A stretch of 64,000 bases of DNA from Paludibaculum sp. (GTDB lineage Bacteria > Acidobacteriota > Terriglobia > Bryobacterales > Bryobacteraceae). The number at the start of each line of letters is the position of its first letter. Position 1 is the first letter of the stretch. Positions 1 to 9,870 of this stretch are shown here, piece after piece. The notes below the pieces were generated by a model. It saw only the letters and a list, made by a program, of their open reading frames with translations. It searched no databases and was not told the DNA's origin. A program made the position numbers and the translations under genes. The DNA lies in the NCBI GenBank assembly GCA_029973955.1, contig JARKQJ010000124.1, forward strand, positions 1 through 64,000. The letters run 5' to 3'.

Positions 1-1
1 T

Positions 2-607
2 CTGTGCGAAACACGGCCGCCGCGGCGTGCCTGCCCGGCGCTGAGCCGCGATATTTGCTCCCCGTGCTGCGGCCAGGAGCGCGAAGTGAGCATTGATTGT
101 CCGCTGGATTGCGAGTTTCTGCGCGATGCCCGCGAGCACGAGAAGTCGCCGGAGGTGGATCCGAAGACGTTTCCGAATCCGGAGATCGAGATCACGGATG
201 AGTTTCTGCAGGCGCAGCAGCCGCTGGCGATCGTCACCGGCAGACTGCTGCTGGTGGCGGCGATGGAGACGCCGGGGACGGTGGATCTGGACATGCGGGA
301 TGCGCTGGACGGGTTGACGAGGACCTACAAGACGGCCGAGTCCGGGCTGGTTTATGAGACGCGGCCGGCGAACGGGATTGCGGCGGCGGTGGCTGACAGG
401 TTCCAGCAGGAAGTGGCGCAGTTCCGGGAGCAGGTGGCGCAACAGACCGGGACGCATTCTGTGCGCGACAAGGATTTGCTCGGCGTGCTGGTGTTCTGGC
501 AGCGCATGGAGTGGCAGCACAACAACGGCCGGCGCAAGGGACGCGCGTTCATCGAGAGCCTCTTTAGCCTGCTGCCCCCGCCCGGCGAGCCGCAAGCGGA
601 AGCCTGA
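2..607 (+). CDS. Uncharacterised protein, 5' end outside window; Cys-rich N-terminal segment
   Basis: Open frame continues upstream of the ORF-track ATG at 86 to the window edge, reading ..LCETRPPRRACPALSRDICSPCCGQEREVSIDCPLDCEFL..; stop at 605-607. Confidence 0.7.
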   Translation: MCETRPPRRACPALSRDICSPCCGQEREVSIDCPLDCEFLRDAREHEKSPEVDPKTFPNPEIEITDEFLQAQQPLAIVTGRLLLVAAMETPGTVDLDMRDALDGLTRTYKTAESGLVYETRPANGIAAAVADRFQQEVAQFREQVAQQTGTHSVRDKDLLGVLVFWQRMEWQHNNGRRKGRAFIESLFSLLPPPGEPQAEA

Positions 608-658
608 GTGCGTGACATCGTTGCAACATTCTGAGCTTTTGCCGTTAGAATCAGAAAC

Positions 659-904
659 ATGAGTTCCGCCCTCAGCCGCACATTGACGCTCGGAGCCGCC
701 GCGATCATCGTCTTCGGGGTGACCGTGGCGATCGGGTTGAAGCTGGTGCCCGCGCCGCGGACTGAGTCGGATTACCTGGTGATCGGATCGGTGGCGACGT
801 TCCTTTCGCTGATCGTGCTCTTCGCGGTGCTGCTGACCACCTACCTGAAGTCTCCAGAGGTCTTTTACAAGAAACGGCCGAAGCGGCCGGCTGGGGAAGA
901 GTAG
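659..904 (+). CDS. Small membrane protein, two predicted TM helices
   Basis: 81 aa ORF with two hydrophobic stretches (LGAAAIIVFGVTVAIGL, VIGSVATFLSLIVLFAVLL). Confidence 0.6.
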   Translation: MSSALSRTLTLGAAAIIVFGVTVAIGLKLVPAPRTESDYLVIGSVATFLSLIVLFAVLLTTYLKSPEVFYKKRPKRPAGEE

Positions 905-957
905 AATCCAAGCTAACTTGGTAGACATTGGGGGTGATGTGATAGACTCCAAGTGTC

Positions 958-2589
958 ATGTCCCCCGCGAAGCCCTCCGCAGCCGAGGTGTTGAAGGCCG
1001 GTAGCCGCCACCTGCGCGGACCGATTGCCGAAGATCTTCAGAACGACTCCAGCGTGTTCACGCGGCCCGCCAACGGGCTGCTGAAATTCCACGGGATTTA
1101 CCAGCAAGACGACCGCGATCTACGCAAGCAGCAGCCGGAGAAGGTCTACAGTTGCATGGTGCGGGTGGGCGTAACCGGCGGCGTGGCGACGGCGGCGCAG
1201 TATCTGAAGCTGGATGACCTGGCGGACACGGCGGGCGACGGTACCCTGCGGGTGACTTCGCGGCAGGACGTGCAGTACCACTACGTGGGGAAGCGGGACC
1301 TGAAGGCGCTAGTGGCGGCGATCAACGCAGTGGGGCTTTCGACCTATGCGGCGTGCGGAGATGTGGTCCGCAACGTCACCTACGATTCGACGCCGATCAT
1401 CGGGCCGGGCCGCGCGGATCTGCTGGCGATGGCGCAGCGCATCCGGAGGGCCTTTTGGCCGCAGAGCCGGGCCTATGCCGAGATCTGGCTGGACGGGGAG
1501 AAGGCGGCATCGATGGAGACGGAATCGGAGGAGATTTACGGTGACGCCTACCTGCCGCGCAAGTTCAAGATCGGTTTCGCGTTTGAGGGCGAGAACCAGA
1601 TCGACATCTACACGAACGATCTTGGATTCATCGGGCACTTCGAGGCAGGGAAGCTGACAGGGTTCACGATTGTGGCCGGCGGCGGCATGGGGCAGTCCAA
1701 CGGCGTGAAGAACAGCCATCCGCGGCTGGCGGACCCGATTGGGTTCATTGGTCCGGAAGAGGCCGAGGTGCTGGAGGTCTGCCGGGCGGTGGTTTCGATC
1801 CACCGGGATTACGGCAACCGGGAGAACCGGAGGCTGGCGCGGCTGAAGTATGTGCTGGATGAGCACGGGCTGGAGTGGTTCAAAGCCGAACTGGAGCGCC
1901 GGTTGGGGCGGCCGGTGGCGCCGCCGCGCCAGTTGGTCTGGAACCGGCAGGAAGACTATCTGGGCTGGAACGAACAGGGCGATGGGCGGTGGTTCTTCGG
2001 GCTGCGGGTGATTAGCGGGCGGCTGAAGGGTGGCGTGCGGGCGGCGGTGCGGGAGGTGGTGGAAGCGACGGGCTGCGAGGTGCGCTTCACGGCGCAGCAG
2101 AACCTGTTGCTGGCCGGATTGGAGGAGGGCCAGCGAGGCCTGGTAGACGGCGCACTGCGGAAGCACGGCGTGGCTCAGCCGATGGAGCTGCCTCCGGTTT
2201 TGCGGCACTCGATGGCGTGCGTATCGCTGCCGACGTGCGGGCAGGCGATCACGGAAGCCGAGCGCGTCTTGCCGGATGTGGCGGAGGCGCTGCAGAAGGA
2301 GTTGGATGCCGTAGGCGCGGCGGGCCAGGTCATCCACGTGCGGATGACGGGCTGCCCGAACGGCTGCTCGCGGCCTTACACGGCGGAGATCGGGATTGTG
2401 GGCGAGACGGTGGGCAAGTACACGCTGTATCTAGGCGGTTCGCCGCGGGGGGAGAGACTGGCAAAAGCCTGGAAGCAACTGGTGCCGCTGGAAGAGATAG
2501 CGGCGACACTGCGGCCGCTGTTCGACCGCTATGCCGCCGAGCGGCAGGCGGGCGAGGCGTTTGGAGACTGGTGGCAGCGGGCAGAATGA
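958..2589 (+). CDS. Ferredoxin-type nitrite/sulfite reductase (siroheme/4Fe-4S hemoprotein)
   Basis: Siroheme/4Fe-4S Cys motifs CVSLPTC and TGCPNGCSRPY near the C-terminus; 543 aa; followed by SUMT. Confidence 0.9.
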   Translation: MSPAKPSAAEVLKAGSRHLRGPIAEDLQNDSSVFTRPANGLLKFHGIYQQDDRDLRKQQPEKVYSCMVRVGVTGGVATAAQYLKLDDLADTAGDGTLRVTSRQDVQYHYVGKRDLKALVAAINAVGLSTYAACGDVVRNVTYDSTPIIGPGRADLLAMAQRIRRAFWPQSRAYAEIWLDGEKAASMETESEEIYGDAYLPRKFKIGFAFEGENQIDIYTNDLGFIGHFEAGKLTGFTIVAGGGMGQSNGVKNSHPRLADPIGFIGPEEAEVLEVCRAVVSIHRDYGNRENRRLARLKYVLDEHGLEWFKAELERRLGRPVAPPRQLVWNRQEDYLGWNEQGDGRWFFGLRVISGRLKGGVRAAVREVVEATGCEVRFTAQQNLLLAGLEEGQRGLVDGALRKHGVAQPMELPPVLRHSMACVSLPTCGQAITEAERVLPDVAEALQKELDAVGAAGQVIHVRMTGCPNGCSRPYTAEIGIVGETVGKYTLYLGGSPRGERLAKAWKQLVPLEEIAATLRPLFDRYAAERQAGEAFGDWWQRAE

Positions 2590-3338
2590 GCAGGATCTAC
2601 ATCGTCGGCGCCGGACCGGGCAGAGCGGACCTGCTCACGGTGAAGGCGGCGCGCGTGCTGGCGCGAGCCGGGGCGGTGCTGTACGACCGGCTGGTGTCGG
2701 CGGAGATTCTGGAACTGGCCCCGGCGGGGGCCGAATTGATCGACGTGGGCAAGCAGGAGGGGCGGCAGGAGGAGATCCAGTCGCTGATTCTGGCTCTGTT
2801 GGAAGACTGCGCCGGGCGCTACGAAACGGTGGTGCGGCTGAAGGGCGGCGATCCGATGGTGTTCGGGCGGGGCGCGGAAGAGTGGCTGTATCTGGCCGCG
2901 CGGGGCTTAGTGGTGGAGGTGGTGCCGGGCATCAGCTCCGCAGTGGCGGTGCCGGAACTGGTTGGGATCCCAGTGACGCTGCGCGGAGTGGCGGCAGGCT
3001 TTGCTGTGGTCACCGGCAATCGGATGCAGGGGGAGTGCCAGCAGTGGCAGGCCTATGCACATGCCGATACGCTAGTGATTCTCATGGGCGTGGCCAAGCG
3101 GGCCGAGATTGCGAAATGCCTGCTTCAGGCCGGGCGGGCGGCGGACACGCCGGTGGCGTTCATCGAGCGGGGCACCTTGGCGGACGAACGGGTGGTGGTG
3201 ACGCGGCTGGACGAGGCCGGGGCGGCGGATGTACACGCGCCAGCGGTGATGGTGGTGGGCGAAGTGGTGCGCGTGAGAGAGCGGCTAGGCGACCTGGCGA
3301 GTGGCCACGCGCTGGTAGATCTCGCGAGTCTGCTCTAG
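2586..3338 (+). CDS. cobA: Uroporphyrinogen-III C-methyltransferase (SUMT)
   Basis: MSRIYIVGAGPGRADLLTVKAARVLARAGAVLYDRLVS, VVRLKGGDPMVFGRGAEE, VVPGISSAVAVPELVGIPVTLRG; ATGA overlap with preceding gene. Confidence 0.92.
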   Translation: MSRIYIVGAGPGRADLLTVKAARVLARAGAVLYDRLVSAEILELAPAGAELIDVGKQEGRQEEIQSLILALLEDCAGRYETVVRLKGGDPMVFGRGAEEWLYLAARGLVVEVVPGISSAVAVPELVGIPVTLRGVAAGFAVVTGNRMQGECQQWQAYAHADTLVILMGVAKRAEIAKCLLQAGRAADTPVAFIERGTLADERVVVTRLDEAGAADVHAPAVMVVGEVVRVRERLGDLASGHALVDLASLL

Positions 3339-4217
3339 AGAGGCGAAGCTGACGCCGGGCAGGCGTGCGGAAGCGGTGCCGGCGGCGACGCCCCAACGGA
3401 GAGCATCGGTCACATCAGGGTTCTGACGCCACGACCAGACGAAAGCAGCGCCCAGGGCATCGCCCGCGCCGATGGGGCAGAGAGCATCGATTCTGGGCGG
3501 CACGGCTTCCCAGACTGAGCCGTCTTCGAGCGCGGCGAGGGCGCCGCGAGCGCCGAGGGAGAGGACGACGTTCACCGCCCCCATGCCGCGAATGCGCTCA
3601 GCCGCCTCCTGGAAGTGATTGCGGGTGAGCAGGGCCCGGTTCAGCAGGCGTTCCGCCTCCTGCTGGTTGGGGGTAACCACGGTGGGCTTGGCGTCGAGAG
3701 CGACGTCGAATTCAGTGCCATCCGCATCGAGGAGCGTCTTGACCCCCTGCTTGGAGGCGGCGTGAATGAGACGGGCGTAGAAGTCGGACGGAACGCCGGG
3801 CGGCAAAGAGCCGCAAAGCATGAGCCAGGCTCCGCTCTTGAGCCGCTGGCGCACGGCTTTTTCAAGGCGACCGACCTCGGATCCACTCAGTTCGGGGCCC
3901 TTTTCATTGAGCTTGACGGCGAGGCCGTTGCGATCGGCGACGGTCACATTGGTGCGGATCTGGTTGCGGATGCGCACGAGTTCCACGGGAAATCCGCAGC
4001 CGCCGAGGAACTCCTCGAGCGCCCGGCCGGCCTTACCGCCGCAGATGGCGATGGCCATGGTTTCAGCGCCGAAGGCGCGCAGAACGGCGGAGGCGTTGAG
4101 GCCGCGTCCGCCGGCCGACTCGAAGGTGGAGAGGATATAGGCGCGGTCTTCGAAGACCAGGCGGTCGACCGTGACGTTGCGGTCGATGGCGGGGTTGGCT
4201 GTCAGTGTGAGGATCAA
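3285..4217 (-). CDS. 1-phosphofructokinase / PfkB-family sugar kinase
   Basis: MILTLTANPAIDRNVTVD, SAGGRGLNASAVLRAFG, PIGAGDALGAAFVW (PfkB signature); 310 aa. Confidence 0.88.
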   Translation of the reverse strand: MILTLTANPAIDRNVTVDRLVFEDRAYILSTFESAGGRGLNASAVLRAFGAETMAIAICGGKAGRALEEFLGGCGFPVELVRIRNQIRTNVTVADRNGLAVKLNEKGPELSGSEVGRLEKAVRQRLKSGAWLMLCGSLPPGVPSDFYARLIHAASKQGVKTLLDADGTEFDVALDAKPTVVTPNQQEAERLLNRALLTRNHFQEAAERIRGMGAVNVVLSLGARGALAALEDGSVWEAVPPRIDALCPIGAGDALGAAFVWSWRQNPDVTDALRWGVAAGTASARLPGVSFASLEQTREIYQRVATRQVA

Positions 4218-4262
4218 GCCTCATTCTATCGGCTTCCAGAGGGCGGATGGTACCCTGAAAAC

Positions 4263-5156
4263 TTGAAGCGACACCCCCAGTTTTGGGCCTATGCGGCCCT
4301 TGGCTCCGTCTGTTTTTTCTGGGGTACGACGTACCTGGGCATCCGGATGGCCCTGGAGATGTGGCCTCCGATCCTCCTGATCGCCACGCGGTTTCTTCTG
4401 TCGGGGGGCATTCTGCTGGCGGGGTGCGCGTTGTATGGGGCGCGTCTGCCGCGCGGGCGGGAGTTGTGGCTGACGGCGTTGAACGGGGTGGTGATTCTGG
4501 GGGTAGGCAACAGCGCGCTGGTGTTTGCGGAGACGCTGATTCCGAGCGGCATCGCGGCGCTGATCATCACGATCAGCCCGTTCTGGATGGTGGGGTTGAA
4601 TGCCATTCTGCCGCCGCGGGAGAGCCTGCACCCGCCGACGCTGGCGGGTATGCTGGTGGGGCTGGGCGGAGCAGTTCTGCTGGTGGGGCCGGGGGCGTTG
4701 CACGGGGGCGCGCAAGGGGCGGCACTGTGGAAGGGCTTTCTCATTCTGCAGGCCGGGTGCCTGGCGTGGACGTCGGGTTCACTGCTGCAGAAGCGGCAGG
4801 CGGTGACGGTGCATCCGATTGTGGCCGGCGCGGTGCAGCAACTGGCGGCGGGATTGGCATCTCTTCCCCTGGTCTGGATGTTCCCCGGAGAGGTGCACTA
4901 TTCGCAGCGAGGGGTGGCGGCGCTGCTGTACTTGGTGACGTTCGGGTCGATTGTGGGGTATTCGAGCTATGTGGTGGCGCTGCAGCGGCTGCCGGTGGCG
5001 CTGGTTTCGCTGTACAACTACGTGAATCCGGTTGTGGCCGTGATTCTGGGCTGGATCTTCTACCGCGAGCCGTTCGGGCCGAGGGAGGCGTTGGCGATGG
5101 TGGTGATCTTCGCCGGAGTTGCCCTGGTGAAGCGGTTGGAAGCTCGAAAGCGGTAA
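4263..5156 (+). CDS. EamA/DMT-family transporter
   Basis: MKRHPQFWAYAALGSVCFFWGTTYLGIRMAL..., multiple TM segments in two EamA-like repeats; TTG start inferred at 4263. Confidence 0.85.
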   Translation: MKRHPQFWAYAALGSVCFFWGTTYLGIRMALEMWPPILLIATRFLLSGGILLAGCALYGARLPRGRELWLTALNGVVILGVGNSALVFAETLIPSGIAALIITISPFWMVGLNAILPPRESLHPPTLAGMLVGLGGAVLLVGPGALHGGAQGAALWKGFLILQAGCLAWTSGSLLQKRQAVTVHPIVAGAVQQLAAGLASLPLVWMFPGEVHYSQRGVAALLYLVTFGSIVGYSSYVVALQRLPVALVSLYNYVNPVVAVILGWIFYREPFGPREALAMVVIFAGVALVKRLEARKR

Positions 5157-5158
5157 GC

Positions 5159-5818
5159 CTAGCTCTTCGGGGCGCGCATCTTGGCGCCCAGCGCCCCGCC
5201 CATGGAGCAGAGCAGGGTGAGCAAAACAAACTGGAAAACGAGGCCGAGGACGATAGAGGTGGCGAAGGCGGCCGGATCGTTGGCGAGTTTTTCGAACTGG
5301 GCGGAGGCGTCGGCGGGCAGGCCGAGGGAGGCGGCGCTCTCCTTATAGGCCTTCATGAGTTCGTCGCTGCCGGCGAGCATCGCGATGCCCGCGGTGAAGA
5401 AGACGGTCATGATGACGAACGAGAAGATGCCGGTCATCCAACCCATGCGGGCGCCGTTCTGAATGGAGATGGGCAGGCCGGTGCGGCGGGAATAGAGGAC
5501 AACGGCGTAGAAGCCTCCGGCGAGAAGCACGAGCGGCAGCAGGAAGGATGCGCCGGCCGCAGCGCTCAGAGTGGAGGCGAGTTGGACGACGGCGGCGGCC
5601 AGGAATCCGACGCGGACGGCGGCGCGGTTATGAAAGGTTATGCGCTCCTGCTCGGGCGGAGCCGACGGAGGCAATGGGAGGACAGGCTCCGGCGCTGCAG
5701 GGTAGGCAGCGACCTCCGCCGGTTCGGGTTCTACGAGTTCTCTCAGAGGGCGACCGCACCGATGGCAAAACAGAGCGTCATCCGGGAGTTTGGCACCGCA
5801 GGTGCAGTGGCTTTCCAC
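5159..5818 (-). CDS. Zinc-ribbon membrane protein
   Basis: HCTCGAKLPDDALFCHRCGRPL zinc ribbon followed by three or more TM segments; GTG start inferred at 5818. Confidence 0.7.
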   Translation of the reverse strand: MESHCTCGAKLPDDALFCHRCGRPLRELVEPEPAEVAAYPAAPEPVLPLPPSAPPEQERITFHNRAAVRVGFLAAAVVQLASTLSAAAGASFLLPLVLLAGGFYAVVLYSRRTGLPISIQNGARMGWMTGIFSFVIMTVFFTAGIAMLAGSDELMKAYKESAASLGLPADASAQFEKLANDPAAFATSIVLGLVFQFVLLTLLCSMGGALGAKMRAPKS

Positions 5819-5939
5819 ATCTTTAGTCTCCCGTACATGAAGGCCTCTTGCAAGAAACCCGGCCCGCCAGTGTAGCCGCGGCCTCCGGGGGGTACTCGTG
5901 TGCGTGCCCGATGCCGTAATCTGGTTCATACCATTCGAC

Positions 5940-6869
5940 ATGCCGCGACACACGCTTCTCGTCCTTGAAAACCCGGCCGCGCGACATTTGATATTGCTCG
6001 ACAAACTACCCGAGGATACGCACATTGCCGTGTCGGGCAGCGTGGAAGGGTTAGCCAACGCGGCGCCGGAAGCCGATGTGCTGTTAGTGGGGGGAGTGCC
6101 GCGCCAACTGGTGGAAGAGATCTGGCAACTGGCGCCGCGGCTGAGATGGGTGCATTCGATGTGGGCGGGGATGGATGCGCTGCTCTTCCCGGCGCTGGTG
6201 GAGAGTGACGTGGTGTTGACCAACGGCCGCGGGGTGTTTGCGCGGACGCTGGCCGAGTTTGCGCTCTCCGGCATGCTGTGGTTCGCCAAGGACATTCGGC
6301 GGATGCGCCGGCAGCAGCGGGAGCGGCGGTGGGAGAAGTTCCTTGTCACGGAGTTGCGCGGCAAGCGGCTGGGGATTGTGGGGATGGGTTCGATCGGAAG
6401 AGCGACGGCGGAACTGGCGATGGCGTTCGGGATGGAGGTGCGCGGCATCGGCCGCGGACACTCGCGCGGCGAATTCGAGGAAGTGCTTGGCAGTTCGGAC
6501 TATTTGCTGATTTCGGCGCCGCTGACGGAGGAGACGCGCGGGATGGTGGGCGAACCGGAGTTGCGGCTGATGAAACGGGAAGCCGTGCTGCTGAACCTGG
6601 GCCGCGGCCCGGTGGTGGTGGAGGAATCGCTGCTGCGGGCGCTGTCCGAGGAGCGGATCCGGGGCGCGGTGCTCGATGTATACGACCAGGAACCGTTGCC
6701 GGCGGGGCATCCGCTGTGGTCTCTGGAGAACGTCCTGCTGTCGCCGCACTGCGCGGATAACACGGCCACCTGGCTGAATGAAGCCATGCAGTTCTTCGTC
6801 GAAAACTACCACCGTTACTCGCAGGGCGAGGAGTTGCGAAATATCGTGGACAAGAGGCTTGGATACTGA
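5940..6869 (+). CDS. D-2-hydroxyacid dehydrogenase
   Basis: GKRLGIVGMGSIGRATAELAMAFGMEVRGIGR Rossmann motif, LNLGRGPVVVEESLL, VLDVYDQEPLPAGHPLWSLENVLLSPHCA. Confidence 0.88.
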   Translation: MPRHTLLVLENPAARHLILLDKLPEDTHIAVSGSVEGLANAAPEADVLLVGGVPRQLVEEIWQLAPRLRWVHSMWAGMDALLFPALVESDVVLTNGRGVFARTLAEFALSGMLWFAKDIRRMRRQQRERRWEKFLVTELRGKRLGIVGMGSIGRATAELAMAFGMEVRGIGRGHSRGEFEEVLGSSDYLLISAPLTEETRGMVGEPELRLMKREAVLLNLGRGPVVVEESLLRALSEERIRGAVLDVYDQEPLPAGHPLWSLENVLLSPHCADNTATWLNEAMQFFVENYHRYSQGEELRNIVDKRLGY

Positions 6870-7820
6870 ATGACACCTGTGACGATCGACGACATCCGCG
6901 CGGCCGCGGCACGCATCGCGCCCATCGCGCAGAAGACCCCCATCTGGCGCTCGCGCAGCTTTGACGAGCGCTGCGGCCGGGAGGTGGTGTTCAAGTGCGA
7001 GAACCTGCAGAAGGGTGGGGCTTTCAAGATCCGCGGCGCCTCCAACTTCCTGCTCTCGATTCCGGAGGCAGACCGGCCGAAGGGCGTGGTGGGCTTCTCT
7101 TCGGGCAATCACGCACAGGCGGTGGCCATTGCGGCGAGGGTGCTGGGCATGCCGGCGACGCTGGTGATGCCGGATGACGCGCCGAAATCCAAGCTGGAGG
7201 CGACGCGGGCCAACGGAGCCCGGGTGGTGATTTACGACCGCTTCAAGGATTCGCGGGAGCGCATCGGACGGGAGATTGCGGCGGAGACGGGCGCGACTTT
7301 GGTGCCGCCGTTCGATCATCCATGGATCGTCGCGGGAGCGGGTACGTGCGCGCTGGAACTGATGGAGCAGGCGCCTGATCTGGATGCGCTGGTGGTGTGC
7401 CTGGGGGGCGGCGGGCTGCTTTCCGGGAGCGCGATTGCGGCGAGGGCGTTGAGTTCTTCGATTCACGTGTTCGGCGTGGAGCCGGAGGTGGCCGACGACT
7501 ATGCGCAGTCTCTGAGGAAAGGCGAGCGGATCGAGATCGCATCGCCGCCCACGATTGCGGACGGACTGCGCACGACGAAGCCCGGGGAACTGACCTTCGC
7601 GATCATTCGCGAGTTGGTGGAAGAGGTGCTGCTGGTGTCGGAGGCGGAGATCCGTGAGACGACGAAGTTCGTGATCTCCAGGACGAAACTGCTGGTGGAG
7701 CCGAGCGGGGCGGTGGGCGCCGCGGCCGTGCTGTTTGGCAAAGTGCCGGCGGAGTTGAAGAGAGTGGGGGTGATTCTCTCGGGCGGGAACGTAGATCTGG
7801 AGACGTTGGCGGCGTTATGA
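6870..7820 (+). CDS. PLP-dependent threonine/serine dehydratase or racemase family
   Basis: FKCENLQKGGAFKIRGASNFLL (PLP lysine motif), SSGNHAQAVA, CLGGGGLLSGSAIA; starts directly after the preceding stop. Confidence 0.88.
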   Translation: MTPVTIDDIRAAAARIAPIAQKTPIWRSRSFDERCGREVVFKCENLQKGGAFKIRGASNFLLSIPEADRPKGVVGFSSGNHAQAVAIAARVLGMPATLVMPDDAPKSKLEATRANGARVVIYDRFKDSRERIGREIAAETGATLVPPFDHPWIVAGAGTCALELMEQAPDLDALVVCLGGGGLLSGSAIAARALSSSIHVFGVEPEVADDYAQSLRKGERIEIASPPTIADGLRTTKPGELTFAIIRELVEEVLLVSEAEIRETTKFVISRTKLLVEPSGAVGAAAVLFGKVPAELKRVGVILSGGNVDLETLAAL

Positions 7821-8503
7821 AACAGAGGCCACCAGTCACGGCGCATGAGCGCTTTCAGGAGAGGGCGGCGGAGTTTGAAGGACTGGCCCTGGCAGAGCGA
7901 TTCACGCGCATCCATAAGACGAACCTGTGGGGCTCCGGCGATTCCGTCTCAGGGCTGGGCTCGGAGTTGGCGGCGACGGCGCGGCTGCGAACCGGGTTGC
8001 CGGAGTTGATCCGGCAGATTGGCGCGAAGTCCGTGCTGGACATTCCCTGCGGCGATTTCGGGTGGCTGAGCCGCGCGGACCTTTCCGGTCTGGAATACAC
8101 CGGCGGCGATATTGTCGAGACGCTGGTTCAGGAGAATGCGGCGCGTTATGGACGCCGGTTTTTGCAATTGGATCTTTGCGAGAGTCCGTTGCCGGCGGTG
8201 GACGTGGTGCTGTGCCGCGATTGCCTGGTCCACCTGTCGTTCGCGAACATCGGCCGCGCGGTGGAGAATCTGAGGCGCTGCGGGTCCACTTGGCTGCTGA
8301 CCACGCACTTCCTGGAGTGTGAAGCAAACCACGACATCGCCGATGGCGACTGGCGCATGTTGAACTTCGAACTGGCTCCGTTCTGCTGGGGGCCGCCCGC
8401 CAGAGTGCTGGTGGAAGGCTGCGAGGAGAGCGGCGGAGGATATGCGGATAAGACACTGGCGCTGTGGCCGATCGCCGGGCTTACCAAAAATGGACTTCGA
8501 TGA
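7817..8503 (+). CDS. Class I SAM-dependent methyltransferase
   Basis: SVLDIPCGDFGWL motif I-like, YTGGDIV, DVVLCRDCLVHLSF; ATGA overlap with upstream gene. Confidence 0.75.
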   Translation: MKQRPPVTAHERFQERAAEFEGLALAERFTRIHKTNLWGSGDSVSGLGSELAATARLRTGLPELIRQIGAKSVLDIPCGDFGWLSRADLSGLEYTGGDIVETLVQENAARYGRRFLQLDLCESPLPAVDVVLCRDCLVHLSFANIGRAVENLRRCGSTWLLTTHFLECEANHDIADGDWRMLNFELAPFCWGPPARVLVEGCEESGGGYADKTLALWPIAGLTKNGLR

Positions 8504-9701
8504 TGCGGGCCGGGGTTGGCGTCATGCCGATTACTTTGGTGTGGAGCAAGACCTGGAAGCTGCCGTGCTTGAGCTTGCGTCCTGAGCGGCGAGCGAGTTC
8601 TTCCAGCCGGGCAGGATCGGTGAGGAACTCGGCGGCGGCCTGTGTGCCGAAGGTGGAGATGCCGGCGGCGATGATCACGGTCTGGCCGCTCTTGGCGTCG
8701 GTGACGCGGCTGGCGAGGGCGTAATCCTCGGCGGGCGTGCCGGGATGCGGCCCTTTGGTTGCCCGCCACCGGCGGGCGGGATTGTGGCCGTCGAGCACGT
8801 GGGAATCGGGCCCGCCGATCAGCTTGAAACGGTAATCGTTGTTGATTTCGATGGTCCACTTGGAAGAGAAGGCGCCGAAGAGGATGGCCGGCTGGTTGCG
8901 CAGATCAGCGAAGGAGAAGTCCTGGCCGGCCTTCAACGTAAACGGCTTGCCGGTTCTCGTGCAGAGGGTGGCGAAACGGATTGCCCCCATCGCGGCGCCA
9001 ACACCCACCTTATGCGGGGCCGAAACCATCGTTTGTGTCTGCCCCAGTTCATCCTTGAACTCATACTTCGGGCCCTCGTAACTACCACTTTCCCGCACGG
9101 AGACCTTGTTGTAGGAGTCCGGGATCGGTAGGAAGATCACGAGCGGCTCATGGGACTGGAGGATGGGCGCCCAGAAGTCATCCAGGGCCGTGCTCCGGTG
9201 CTGAGCGGCAAACAGGAGCAGGCCGGCCGCCGCTGCCAGGATCACTCCCGCCGATAATCCGATCAGCCACGTTCGCCGGCGGCGAGACGGAGCGGCGGCA
9301 TGATCGGCGGCCTGATCGGCGGATGGAGCGGGCGCCGTCTCCGGTGGCGGTTCGAGGCGGACGAACTGGGGCACATAGCTCCCCAGGGGCAGTTCGATCC
9401 GGAGGGTTGTGCCGGGAGGCGGCGACGCGTAGTGAGCCTGGAGCCGCCGTCTGAGTTCGCTGGCCTTCACCCGCACGAACGAGTCCTCAGCGGAGTTGTA
9501 ACCGGGGCCGCGGCCGAAGACCTCGACGGCGATGTTGCGTTCTTTGATCAGGTCGGCCTCGCCGTGGAGAGTTCTCTCCACGACGTAGCGAAGAAACTCC
9601 TGACTGCGCTGACTGGTGCGAAGAGCCTCGCCTCCGAGCACGCGCGCCAGTTCAGAGTGAACTTCCGACGCTGTGTAACCTGAATCCAAGTTCACCGCCA
9701 C
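8481..9701 (-). CDS. Membrane-anchored putative regulator with acidobacterial-type N-terminal domain of unknown function
   Basis: N-terminal SQRSQEFLRYVVERTLHGEADLIKERNIAVEVFGRGPGYNSAEDSFVRVKASELRRRLQAHY, one TM (TWLIGLSAGVILAAAAGLLLFA), then about 250 aa C-terminal domain. Confidence 0.6.
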   Translation of the reverse strand: MAVNLDSGYTASEVHSELARVLGGEALRTSQRSQEFLRYVVERTLHGEADLIKERNIAVEVFGRGPGYNSAEDSFVRVKASELRRRLQAHYASPPPGTTLRIELPLGSYVPQFVRLEPPPETAPAPSADQAADHAAAPSRRRRTWLIGLSAGVILAAAAGLLLFAAQHRSTALDDFWAPILQSHEPLVIFLPIPDSYNKVSVRESGSYEGPKYEFKDELGQTQTMVSAPHKVGVGAAMGAIRFATLCTRTGKPFTLKAGQDFSFADLRNQPAILFGAFSSKWTIEINNDYRFKLIGGPDSHVLDGHNPARRWRATKGPHPGTPAEDYALASRVTDAKSGQTVIIAAGISTFGTQAAAEFLTDPARLEELARRSGRKLKHGSFQVLLHTKVIGMTPTPARIIEVHFW

Positions 9702-9870
9702 GAGAAACTGTTTGACAGCTTATCACGCGTAACGTGCGCGTGACGCTGACGCAAGCCATTGAAGCCGATGGCCCATTGCGGCCACACGGTCAATAACGAG
9801 GAATTACGCTGGTTCCAACCGCCGCATGGGGGACATACTGGCTGCCGAGTCCACTTCAGGAGTCTGTGCC

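Noticed and set aside
3615-4262. N-terminal 216 aa of the 3615-5156 ORF as part of the transporter
   Set aside because: This part is antisense to the PfkB kinase; the transporter most likely begins at the TTG at 4263
4283-5875. 530-aa plus-strand ORF overlapping the DMT transporter in another frame
   Set aside because: Gly/Ala/Arg-biased off-frame reading; the transporter frame is well supported and the rest is antisense to the zinc-ribbon membrane gene
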